From NCBI GenBank assembly GCA_038501785.1, contig JBAMJR010000195.1:5270001-5334000 (forward strand): DNA of 64,000 nt. The letters are read 5' to 3'. The stretch comes from Myoxocephalus aenaeus. Its lineage: Eukaryota > Chordata > Actinopteri > Perciformes > Cottidae. A model generated the notes under the pieces. It made no database searches, was not told where the DNA came from, and saw nothing but the letters and a program-made list of their open reading frames with translations. Shown here piece after piece: positions 38,692 to 50,400 of the stretch. The translations under genes were made by a program, and so were the position numbers. How positions within the stretch are numbered: position 1 is the stretch's first letter; each line of letters starts with the position of its first letter.

Positions 38692-40349
38692 TGAAAATAC
38701 TTGTTTGTTGATCCCTGTACATCATATTATACATCAATAAAGTATATTTAGAGTAGATTTAAAGTAAATGTGTCCGACTGCTCAGGAGCTGCCACTGGGC
38801 CAAAGGCCTGCTGCTGCTGCTGTTGTTGCTGCTGTTGCAATGCATTCTGGTCGCAGACAGAGGGCGACATAGGTCAGAATACAGGTGTTGCTGTAGCATC
38901 AGTGTATAAACTCAGCAGCTAAAGCACTTTAGCCGGTTAGCTTGCTACTTGCTTCTATCTCCCTTAACATGATCTTCATCTTTATGTGCACGTCTCTCGT
39001 GTTCATCGAGGACCACAAGGAAAATAATGATTTGAAAAATGACACCAGCGAATGACAATAGTTCAATAGTTTTCCAGTGAGGGTTCTGCTGGCTGAATAT
39101 GATGTGGACAGATCTGGTGTGAATCCAAGATGGGGCCCGACACAAATACACTGTAGGTCCAAGCTAAAGGCCCGATAAATATATTTTTAAAGCAGCTGAA
39201 AACCGTTGAACCTCATTTTAAGGTGTCACGACACTAATCTATGTCACCGGGAATGTGCGGGTGTGGCTTGATCAGATTGGCAGCGATCAAACAAGCCAAC
39301 AGTCACCAGATCTGATTCAAATGGTGCTAGATCCTGATTGGTGCCAAGACATATGTGCACTTCACCTTTTTTCCAGCTGAGCCCCGCCCACTCCAGAGCA
39401 GAAAGAGAAGAAGTATCTCATGGACGTGTAAAGAGAACCATAACGTTGGAGACGGCGTCCCGTTCATTACAATGAACGTTTCTCAGTGCATGAAGCACAA
39501 AAACAAAAAAAGTAAAATTCAGATTAATTACCTGGCAATCCTCCATATCGTGGCTAGAATAATTAAAAGAGGAGATGTCACGCGTCACATCAACATCATA
39601 CATACAACATATCAACACATGCGCAGTAACGTCTGGCGGGTACTTGCTGAAAGCATAGAGTATATAAGAAGTGGACTCAGCGCTTTGAGAGGGTGGAGCT
39701 AAGTACAAACAAACGCTGATTAAGACTTTTTTTTCAAGCAACCAAAATGTTACGATGCACTTTTAGGAAGTGGAAAAAGCTAAAAAAAAGTTGTACGATG
39801 AAAACACAGACGACTCCCAGACCGGACGACGCTGTGATAGAGACGTGAACATCATAAAGAGGACTTGAAACCATCGATTTGAGACCATAAACTGTTTACT
39901 GAGGTGTCGGGTCATTTTCTCATTGACTTCTGCACAATTGCCACCAGAGGAGTCGCCCCCTCATGGCAAGTAGAAAGAATGCAGGTTTAACGCACTTTTG
40001 GTCGGAAGGCTCACGAGCTGATGCGCGATCATAAAAAAAAAGATGAGGATTGATTCGTTTCACTGAGGCCTCCGCATGGAGGGCGTCATAGTAGCCTACT
40101 TCATTGGGGAGAATCAATATTCTGTCACACTTGAAAAGATTCATAATTTAAAATAAAAGGCATTCAATTTGAAAACGTTGAATTAGTATATCGGTTGCCC
40201 TCCATTGATTCAATAGTACCCAAAAAACTCTGTCAGGCCCGAGGGCAACCAAAGCGGACACCGCCTCTTTATTTTTAGCACCATCTGCGGTGACGCTCCA
40301 ACATCGCAGCTCCAGTTGTGCCTTATACCCCGTAGCTCCAGGCTTCACA

Positions 40350-40445
40350 CAATACGACCTTTATTGGCCCCACAGGGAAATTCGTCTTGGACTCAAATGC
40401 TGCGCACATGACATGACACAGAACATAATGTCTTCCTATTACAGG
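40350..40445 (-). mobile_element. 3' tail of a non-LTR retroelement
   Basis: The motif tttattggccccacagggaa, then attcgtcttggactcaaatg and acatgacatgacaca, is the style of tail seen at the 3' end of fish Rex/L2-type LINEs and dependent SINEs, here on the minus strand. Nothing upstream in the element remains. Confidence 0.45.
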
Positions 40446-40579
40446 TGCCTCCATAAGAGTAAATACAAAAAGAAACAGACAAACAAAGCGACCTTTACTA
40501 AAGTACATTACAACCACACATGTTGCACAATATTCATGCAGTAGCCTCGATCCATGGGCCCAAGCACACTCGCGTTCCC

Positions 40580-41155
40580 TTTAACCCTGAAACACTAACG
40601 TCGGGGGATTTTTACCCGTGCGATTTTAATCGTGTTGCTTTTGTCTGAGTTGCGTGTCCTTGTGTAGCTTCATGCTGCTCACTGACATTATTGAAAGTAG
40701 GCGTGTCTCTCTGCTCCGATCCCTGTTTTTTTCAACGGGCACGTGTTCGTGTAAAATAAACCCAACGTTAGTGATAGAGGGTGAAAACATTTCAGATGGA
40801 TGTTTAACATTGAAGGGAGACTTTTCCTTCACAGGACAAGACTCATGTGTCCCAGGAACGGATGGACCAAAGCACACGTTCATAGCTCCATTAATTATAT
40901 TTTTAATCATGTTTCATTGACGATTCCCTAATTTTTCACCAGATTTTGTTTGAGCCTTTTTTTTAGAGTTCCCCCATGACACCTGTTTTTCGTTTTATGA
41001 GAAGTTCTATAAGGTCAAATAAAAGAAGAGTACTTCAATTTGCCTTGTATTGTCGTATTTTGATGTTTTTTTTTTATCAGGTACGTTATATCAGGGAAAA
41101 ATAAACCCCACGTTAGTGATGGTGTTACTATTTGTGACGTTAGGGTTAGATATGT
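40580..41155. mobile_element. Possible decayed piggyBac-like non-autonomous element
   Basis: Begins TTAACCCTGAAACACTAACG, resembling a piggyBac TTAA site followed by a CCCT-starting terminal repeat. Diverged copies of the word acgttagtg appear at 40766 and 41116, and acgttagggttag lies near 41141. The right end is not a clean inverted copy, so the element is either decayed or the likeness is fortuitous. Confidence 0.3.
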
Positions 41156-42194
41156 TTTCAGGGCCTTCAAACAGTCTTCTTACTTCTATACTGGAGCTGA
41201 CATGAACATATGAAGAAGCTGCAGGTGGATTACTCCAATGAGATGTTAAGACTACTGCATTTCTCTTGACTTAAAAAAAAGAAAAAAAGAAAAAAGGTAA
41301 AGTTTGCTCTTTATGTGAGAAACATTAGTTTATCTGAAGCCTGGCTGTGTGACGGGGAAATGTGTTTGAAGTAGCACGCTGGAAGAGTGGAATTAATTGT
41401 ATTGTCACATGTTTGACTCGCTCATATCTATCACTCACACATTACTGCTGTTTCTTTTCATCTAAGCTTCTCGGGGAAGTTTAGCATGACTGGACCAAAG
41501 TCCAGTAAAACTGTGAGGATAATATACAAAGAGCAAGAAATAAAGTAAGAAATATATCGCTCCTTGTTTCTCTTGTCAAAACTCGCCACTTAATTTATCG
41601 ACAAAAAAAAAAGAATAATTAAAGAAAGAGGAAATAATAGACCGAAGCTGGAGATAGTTTTAACTAAAATTAGCAAATTGAACTCAGGAAACGAAACATT
41701 ACGGCCATTAAAAGAGTCAATCATTTCTGAAATGAAAACTTTGTGCGATGAGATCCGGCCAGTGCACGTGACCTCGTGCATGAGATAATTTCATGCTCAG
41801 CAGATTGATGTTATCTGATCCAAAGTGTAGCAGAAATTATGATGACCTTCAAAGGAGCAACAAAAGACTTTTATCTAAGTGACAGATTAATGCTGTGCAC
41901 ATATTCTCCCTCTGAGAGACACTGGACTCTGCTCTCAGGCATACCGACCACTTGAACTTCTGAGATAAGATAGCCCAAGTATATGAATAAAGGAGGAGGC
42001 GGAACATGCGAGAAACGCTGGAACTTTGAAGGAAGATGTCCATATTTCCAAATATATTAATTATTCTTAACTACATTGCAGGAGTGTGTAACGCACTCGC
42101 ACCGTGAAGACATTACAACTGTGATTCTCAGGAGGAAATAGCCTGGCCTGCTAATATACATTCTGTTTCATTATGACTCTGTTCATATAACTTT

Positions 42195-42210
42195 TGACCT
42201 CGTTAGGTCA
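42195..42210. promoter_or_regulatory. Everted nuclear-receptor half-sites TGACCT-N4-AGGTCA
   Basis: Two perfect AGGTCA half-sites arranged as an everted repeat with a 4-bp spacer, preceded by TT and followed by a GATA-like motif (cagataaca). It lies in the kif4-adss2 interval, about 4.4 kb upstream of adss2. This is a motif observation only. Confidence 0.4.
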
Positions 42211-42619
42211 GATAACATCTCCTTTATCCTTCATGCACTTCTCACAGATCAGGGAGGGAAGATGTATTAAAAGGCAACAAATAGTATTAAAGGCAGAGGA
42301 GTCAGACCCAGAAAGTCAGGGTACATAATGATAATATATCATATTTATATACACACACATAAATATAACCGTCTGATGGTAAGAGATCCTTTAAACCAGT
42401 ATGGTTGACCAGTTTATTATCAGTGGATTGTGTCACATGTCATGCGTCACTTTTACGGGGCCCTAAAGTTAAAGAATTACACATCTGGTAGAGATTATCT
42501 TTCATTTCATTTTTTTATCATTTGTATGCATCACAGAGTGCACTCTGCTCCCTCTTCCTCTCCCCAAATCTTTAGCAACGCTGAGTTTCATTTCTGATTG
42601 TTCCGGTAATTGTGCGTAG

Positions 42620-42621
<2 letters not shown>

Positions 42622-42704
<83 letters not shown>
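42622..42704. repeat. (GT)n microsatellite
   Basis: About 83 bases of uninterrupted GT. Confidence 0.96.
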
Positions 42705-42706
<2 letters not shown>

Positions 42707-43125
42707 AGAAATGCAACAGTAAATGTAGATTGATACCACAGTACATCATTTCAAAGTAAAGCACAAAATGCAGAGTTACAGTTCAACTCATTTTGCCTTG
42801 ACCTCTACGGTTTGATAAGGGAAGGTCATTTCTTTTGCATTACACATATCAATTAATGTGGCTAAAGTCTTGTGAGTTACGACACGGTAGATCACAATCA
42901 CAGGTAAGACTCAGCAATAAGCACACATATACTGCACAGAGTGCACCGGGTTTTTCTGCAGGCCATGAATACATATTTCAAGCAGGGGACAAAAGAGATG
43001 TGCTTGCCGCTGGCCCTACCCTCCGTGTCAGTCAGTGTGGAATCAGGATGTTGGACTGAGGGGCAGGGCGCTGGGCCTGTTAAATATTGACTGCAGGTGT
43101 AATAATTAACTTTCCTCCAACTCCA

Positions 43126-43395
43126 GATCCCTTAAACTGGCTGCTCGGCCTCGGTGCCATTGCTTCTCTGGCTCTGCTGCCAGCTGCATCTAAATCCAGC
43201 CTCTTTCTGCAGCTGTTGGCCGTCGGTGTTCCTCCTCTGAGTCTCCGCCTGTCTTGATCTTGTCCGTTCTCTTCCTTCTTTTCCGCTCTGGCCCCTGTGC
43301 CGCTCTGGCCCCCGGCCCCCTGTGCGTTGACGCCCTTGCGGCTCTTGAGAACCTTTGGCCTCGTTCCGGCCTCCGGACGGGCCACGGATCCAGAG
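43126..43395. other. GC-rich segment bounded by splice-like signals, unknown
   Basis: A GC-rich island in A+T-rich DNA, flanked on the plus strand by a polypyrimidine-CAG (43125) and an excellent GTGAGT donor (43396). However, two of its three plus frames stop within the first 70 bases and the third stops before the middle. A downstream part of one frame is open to the donor and starts with a hydrophobic stretch (LILSVLFLLF), and the minus strand is open in three frames with Arg/Gln/Gly-rich content. It could be an untranslated or lncRNA exon. I recognise no protein family. Confidence 0.2.
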
Positions 43396-44287
43396 GTGAG
43401 TATGTAAAATGTTCAGGATTATAACAATGTACAACGACAAATCCAAGTTTTATCAAAAGAATACCTGACAAAAGTAAGTGGGGAACCAGAAAGGATGAAT
43501 ATTTTCAGCGTATTGCACGTTACTACATTGAAATGTCTCTTATGTTTCGGGATACATTATGCATTTTGAGCTGAAGATCTTGACTTTGTTTAATTTTTTT
43601 TCCTTTCATATTAGAACATTGTATAAAACAAACTTGATGTAATTGTAGTATTTTTCTGATTAATATCTCTGTCTTTGGAGGGGCGATGGATCCGTCTGAT
43701 TGGTCTATTCAACGGTATAAAAAGCAACAAAGAACAGAGAAAGTCTAACAGAGCTGCTAATAATTTAATTGCTTTATTGTTCTGTTGTTTTTCTTCTGTG
43801 CAGAGTTTTATTGCAAGGCAAAGTCTAACAGAGATATCACTCTGTAAGCTGAGCGAGGCCGGTTGAACAAGAACAAAATGTAACCCAAGATTGGAAAAAT
43901 AACTCCATTAGGTTCAAACTGATTGAAGCCAATCTTTTAGTAATTATGAGGACAAATGTCAGTGGAAGCAGGAAACGCAGGGCCCGCGGGTACATAGGTC
44001 AGACACACCCAGATATTCACATATTGAAAAGAGCCCTCATGTTGACAGCGGCCATAAAGTCTGTGTTATCTATACAGGCCTTGGCCCTTTGGCCCTGCTG
44101 TTGGAGGAGTGTGAGCAATGATGCCGTCTACTTGAGGCAATAAAACTGGGCGGAGGAAATTGCCGGGTCAAAGTCACTCGCAAGGGGAGACTAATCTCGT
44201 ACTAAAGCAACTGCCTCCAACTCCAAACCCTGAGTTAACCTCGGCGCTGCCTCTTGCTCCTTCACTCCTCGCTCTCTCTCATCCCAG

Positions 44288-44588
44288 GTGTTTCCAGGCC
44301 GGGCGGCCCAACACTGGAGCCGTCATTGTAGGTTTGTCCATCTGTAACGTGACTGACCTGGAGAACAACTGGAGAAGAGGCGGGGACTTCTTCTGGTGCT
44401 CGCTGGATGTAACAGCAACTCCATGTGGAAGCTGTGTCTGTTCCAGTGGAGGTGCTGTTACCTGCGGAGAGCCACCCAACGCAACACCAACGCCAACGCC
44501 AACGCCCGAGCTCTACCTGGGAGGTCGAGGAGCTACGTTTCTTTTGTGTCTGAGTGGAGCTGAAGGGCGATGGGTCACAAGGCGATGA
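44288..44588 (+). other. Unrecognised open frame with cysteines, followed by a poly(A) signal
   Basis: After a strong polypyrimidine-CAG (44287) one frame stays open for about 97 codons to TGA at 44586-44588. It includes CGSCVCSSGGAVTCGE, which looks faintly like a von Willebrand C-type cysteine spacing, then a TPTPTPT stretch. AATAAA at 44736-44741 could end a transcript. No start codon or upstream coding exon is evident and I recognise no family. It may be a 3' exon of a small unknown gene, a lncRNA exon, or chance. Confidence 0.2.
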
Positions 44589-45064
44589 CCTATGAATTGA
44601 CAGCCAGTGGTTGTAACATCTGCCTGTCAGTTCTGTAGGCCACCGCTGTGTTCGTCCCTCTGAATGCCGACAGAATGTATAAACAACACGTTTTGGGTTT
44701 GTGGCTTTTTTACGTGAATCAATTGTGTTACAATGAATAAAATCTGAATGTGTTACTTTATGAATGGATGAGTCTGTCGTGTGTCCTCTGTTGGTCTGTG
44801 GACGATTATTATTTGTTACCTAAGTTAGTCATTTTTATTTGTGCAACTCAAAAATTATTTTAAAGGGATTGAAATACCAGAACTTAATTATGTTGATGCA
44901 GTCCACTTTACATTTTGGGGCGTCCAATCTCAAAATAATTACAAATTAAACTGATTATGTTGGGGGGGAAAAAGATAATTACAATTCGTCAACATGGAAA
45001 TTGACTTAATACTTGATTGAGAGTGCCTTTCATTTAAATCCAAAATTAGCCTGTTTACAAAATC

Positions 45065-45300
45065 ATCTTAAAGGTGCTCCATACAAAATTCATAGCCTGT
45101 CTGTTGCCTCCACACGGCTCCTGACATGGCGGAGCTGGCCAGACGCTAGAAGCTAACGGTGCAAACAAGGGCAACAGTGCTGACAGAGCAGCGTTTACCT
45201 GAGGAGGAACCAGAGGTGGGCGCTACATACTTCTGCGACAACACACTCAGACCAGGTTGTCATCAGCTGTAACCCCCGTCCCGCCAACATTTTCATTTTG
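45065..45300. mobile_element. Possible interspersed repeat
   Basis: Phrases such as aaaggtgctccatacaaaat and gacatggcggagctggccag resemble recurrent fish repeats. A related-looking segment with acatggcggcgag lies at about 56240-56420. Boundaries are not visible. Confidence 0.25.
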
Positions 45301-46189
45301 CATTCTAATATTAATTTACCATGTTGATAATGTCACATGTTCATGTTTCTGGGGATTCAAGTTAAAAGAAAAATATTGTTAATTCTCAGCAGCTAATTAG
45401 TGGGTCCACATGACTCAGTCATTAATATATGAATTTACCTTAAAGAAGTGTCTCCAAAGTGTCACCATATGGCAGTACAGAAGGGCAAACTAGTCCAGTA
45501 TGACTGAAGTGGCCCGTGCACTCTGAACATCTCCCTCAGTGAATTATGGGGTGGAAGACAATCAGCTATAGTTATTTAATAAAGTCTGTGTGCACAGATC
45601 CCATGGTCATGAGCAATATGATTTAGTTGAATACATTACCACAAAATGACAACAAATAGACAAATCATTGAGTTCACGTTCTAATAAGACCACAAATTAC
45701 AATAAAAACACAACCGAAAGAAGGGAGTTTTGGTCCAGAAAAGCAACCAGCAGCCATGTGCTGGAATATGACTGGGTCACCTTGTTTGCTGTGTTATTAA
45801 ATGCAGATTTACATTGGAATATGCACCAGGAGTATCCACACAATATGAAACGGAGGCCTTTGCTGCCACCTGGCGGCCTGATGGACACACTGCTGTATTG
45901 AATCCGTGTTGGGTGTGTGTTCAGACCTCATATTTCCACGTCATTATGATCACCGAGGTCATCGTGGAGTTTCTTTACTACGTTTTGACACATTACCTCT
46001 TTACGGGACATTATTTACTGCCTTGAGGCTATGCTAGATATGCTCTAACCATTTTAATAATGATGATGTGCGTTACACTTTACAAATCGAGTGTATAAAA
46101 TAACAACAAACTGCTCGAGACATGGTGAACACAGGTGCCTTAAACGGATAAAGCATTAGATTTGAGCTGTTAAAAGTGAAAAGTCGAAT

Positions 46190-46217
46190 ATTACGCAGCA
46201 CGTTCATGCTGCGTAAT
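46190..46217. repeat. Perfect inverted repeat upstream of adss2
   Basis: Arms ATTACGCAGCA (46190-46200) and TGCTGCGTAAT (46207-46217) pair perfectly over 11 bp with a 6-nt loop, about 350 bp upstream of the adss2 start codon. It may be a short hairpin, a MITE scar or a dyad protein-binding site. Confidence 0.6.
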
Positions 46218-46567
46218 CTCTCCAATGATAAAAGCGAATGCGGAAGTGGAGAGGAGTGAACCATTCGTGTACTCTTCGTGAATGGTGGCGACTCATCAAC
46301 GGATGCCTTTAACTTAATCATCCCAAGCTAAACGAACAAAGACAACGAGTTACAAATAATGCCCGTGTGTCAGTTGCTTATACGTAGAGTGCGTTAGAAT
46401 GATTAATGCTAACTGTGTGTACGTAATGTGATACTTAGAGCCAAAGATATATAAGGAGAAACACGGCCACCTTAGTTGTGACGCGACAGACGAGCACTTC
46501 CCGTGACGCAGAGAAACGCGGTAAAACGATATTCCGGTGTGTGGAAACAGGGCAGCAGCAGAGCAGC

Positions 46568-47428
46568 ATGGCATCCGACAGCACCATGGCTGACGTTAAC
46601 GGACAAGAGGCCGTCTCCCTGAACGGGGAGCCGGTCGTGAAGCGGCCACGGGGGAATGTCGCCCACGAGCCTTCCCTCCGCGTACCGAAGGAGCCTCTGA
46701 ACAAAGTGACCGTTGTGCTCGGGGCGCAGTGGGGCGACGAGGGCAAGGGGAAAGTTGTGGACTTGCTCGCAATGGACGCGGATATTGTCTGCAGGTGCCA
46801 GGTACCCGACTACGCCGTCGATTTAACGTCACACGTAACATTCAGACCGACTGTTTGGTACAACGGCTAACTGTAACGGTTCCCCTCGTGCAGCCGTTTA
46901 ATATTAATGATCTGGTTCCGACGTCAACAACCTTGCCTGACCTCCCGGATGTAGAAGCGCTAAGTTGATGCTAATAAGAACTGTTGGCCTGTTCATCCGG
47001 TTTTTATTGTTTTAAGTTATATCTGCTGTGTTGGTAGCTAACTGTGTTTTGAATCTATTACATAACCACCACATAATAATGCTGATGATGATAATAATAA
47101 TAATGACGACTGTATCCAGTGACTTATGTAACGCACCCCGTTGTTGCCCAGCTGTTCCGCTCCCTCTTTCAACCCAGTGAGGTTCAACGGAAATGTGCTT
47201 TAGTTAATGTCGGCTAGTAACGTTAGCTCACCAACTGGAAACACTGACCGTGTTCTCAATGAAACACGGGCTGAGTCGGTGGTAAAAACTGAATGGTGTT
47301 TGTGCTGTTTGCAGGGAGGCAACAATGCGGGTCACACGGTGGTTGTGGACTCCGTGGAGTACGACTTCCACCTGCTGCCGAGCGGAGTGCTCAACAAGAA
47401 GGCTGTCTCCTTCATTGGTACGAGGAAA

Positions 47429-47468
<40 letters not shown>

Positions 47469-50400
47469 GAAGGACTTGGAAGTTGGCGGGAAGATCAGGA
47501 TCCTAATAAAACCATACAAAGCTGTGTACATGGCTCTGATCAGGTTGGACATAAAAAGCGCAACAGACAGCTTTATCAGTTGTCTGTTTCTTTGCAGCTG
47601 TTCTTGAACCTGCACCTAGCTACACAAAGAGTATGCATGGTAACACATAGGAAAATTAACACCTACTGCAGGTAAGACTTGCAGCAGTATACTCTTAATT
47701 TAGATTCCTCTTTTAGGTTGATGCTTTTTCTAGTTCTATGAACGCATGGAAAGAGGAACCATTAATGGAGCTGTTAAAGCCATTGGCTTATACGAATGAA
47801 ACTTCAGGGAAAACATGAGCCACATAAATGTCTTGCATGCATGACTTTCTTTCTCACAAGGTTAATTTTAGTTTAATTTGTTCTTTTCTTGTTACAGGAA
47901 ATGGAGTGGTGATCCACCTACCGGGTCTGTTTGAGGAAGCTCAAAAGAACCTGCAGAAAGGCAAAGGTAAAGTTGTCTTAATAGAGACCAAGAGATGCAC
48001 TATATAAAACACAATTTCTTCCCTTTTTTAGAAAGCAGTGTCGGTATCCGTATGGTAAAAGGGCTTTAACTCTTTTTCACCCCTTTCACTCGCATTCATA
48101 CACTGATGGCTAACTGGTGATGCCCACCATGCAATGTGCCAAACTGCTCATCACACTATTGGGGATCAGTATCTGACCCATGGACACTTTGTTTATCACT
48201 GACTACAATGGTCCGAATAGAAATATAATCAAACTTATGGTGTTTTGAAACACTTAATTACCATTAGAGGAGGGTCTAAAAAGTACACGGTATGTTATGA
48301 TTGCATTTTTTAAAGACTTTTGGAAACGTGCATCATTATCATATAACATGAAAGCAAAAACCATATTAGTATTGGCTTCAAGAACATCGATGCATCCCTA
48401 ATACACTGGAAACCGGCAATGAAATGTGTAGGTTGATGTAATGACTGTTTTATCGATGAGGGACAGCCGGCATTTTAACGTGGGATGTGTTGTCTCGTGT
48501 GCAGGATTACAAGGATGGGAGGAGAGATTAAAGATTTCTGATCGTGCCCACCTTGGTGAGTAAGCGTTTCCTCATTAAAACTTTTGATTTAGACATGTCC
48601 TCGTACTGACGGCCCCTTCTATTCGCCTCTAGTGTTCAACTTCCATCAAGCCGTGGATGGAATCCAGGAGCAGCAGCGACAGCAACAAGAAGGGAAAAAG
48701 TAAATCTGCTCTAATCGGTTTAAATAGCGTATATCTTTTAGTCTGGGGATGTTTATATGGAGTGATTCTATTCTATCACACAAATGGGTTGTGTTGGTTA
48801 TTAATGTTGCGTTTTTACTTGTTCTGCAGTTTGGGAACCACTAAAAAGGGTATCGGTCCCGCCTACTCCTCCAAAGCTGCTCGCAATGGACTGCGAGTCT
48901 GTGACCTTGTCTCAGATTTCAAGGTTTTTGAGGGCAAGTAAGTCTTCCTGTTTGCTTTTCACTTCTAATTTTGTTTATTTTCATATTCACTCATGATGCG
49001 TGATCTAAAATTAGATAAAATATTAGAGACTGCTGATGGGATACTGCCACTATGTCCAATGTAATATGTCAAACTTAATTGTGTGAACAGCCTTTAATCT
49101 CTTGTCTATTTGGTGTTGCAGCACTGACAAGTATCTCTTTTGTAAAGGGCAGTTGTGTTTCAATCCCTAAATGTGAAGATCTTCCCAAGATACAACATTG
49201 AGTTCAGGAATACATTCTGAGAGCATTTAAATCTATTTTTTACAAAAACACTACATTAATTAGGGTGTCCATAGTTCTATTTTTGAGTGTCATAATGCAT
49301 TGCCATCATAATTGTAGTGTATGTACCTTCTCCTGCCACCCGGTGGCAGCACTGGAAACAGAAGCATTATGATAGCCCGTCTGCGCTGTAATGTTACTTT
49401 GTAAAGGTGCATTCAGGTCGCACATAAACTTGTACACACGCGTGTGTAAGCAGCCTCTCAAGCTCTGCCCTCTTCGTAGGTTTCGCATGTTGGCTGAACA
49501 TTTCCTGACGATGTATCCAAACCTCAACTTGGAAGTTGACAATGAACTGGCGCAGTTGAAGGTGAGGACAGGTTATCGCGCCAGGAAAATACTGACGGAA
49601 TGACATCAGTGTCTTTTCACTTGGCATCGATATTGTTACAATAGACCTTTTTTCATTGAAGACATTTCTACATGTCAGTTGGGTATGCGCATGTGTAAAC
49701 AACACACCAACGCTTGTACGACTGACAATTTAAAATGACTGCTTGTAATTCTGATATTTGTTTTAAATCTTATTGCAGTAATGGCACTTTTAAAAATGGG
49801 AACAAATAAGACATTTGGACGATGCAGTTGTGGAGATGATTGTTTATTTGCTGGTGTCATATGATATGGGTGTTGCCTCTCCCCTGAGTTTGAATGGTCA
49901 CGGTTGTAATTTGCATTTAGGTTTCAGTGTTTTCTTTATTTTGGAAACTTGTTTTTCCAGGGATATGCAGAGAGACTGCGCCCCCTGGTGACTGATGGGG
50001 TGTACTTCATGAACAAAGCTCTTAATGGTCCCAGTAAGAAAATCCTGGTGGAGGGAGCCAATGCCGCTCTGCTGGATATTGACTTTGGTGAGCACCACTG
50101 GGTTTGTGGATTTAATTATGAAGGCGGATTAGATTTCTTTTTTGCCTGCTCGGGTTAACCTACGTTTCTCTCTCTCCAGGGACATATCCTTTCGTGACGT
50201 CTTCCAACTGCACTGTGGGCGGAGTGTGCACTGGCCTTGGCGTGCCTCCATCATACGTTGGCCGAGTGTACGGTGTCGTCAAAGCCTACACCACCCGGGT
50301 GGGCGTCGGTGCTTTCCCAACAGAGCAGGACAACGTGAGACACCTTTCTCTTCCCCACCTCGTTGATGAAAAAGCTTCTTCTAATTACAGATTGATGTAA

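Noticed and set aside
39355..39741. Overlapping 115-aa and 107-aa ORFs on opposite strands
   Set aside because: Neither shows a recognisable domain. The region looks like decayed repeat DNA.
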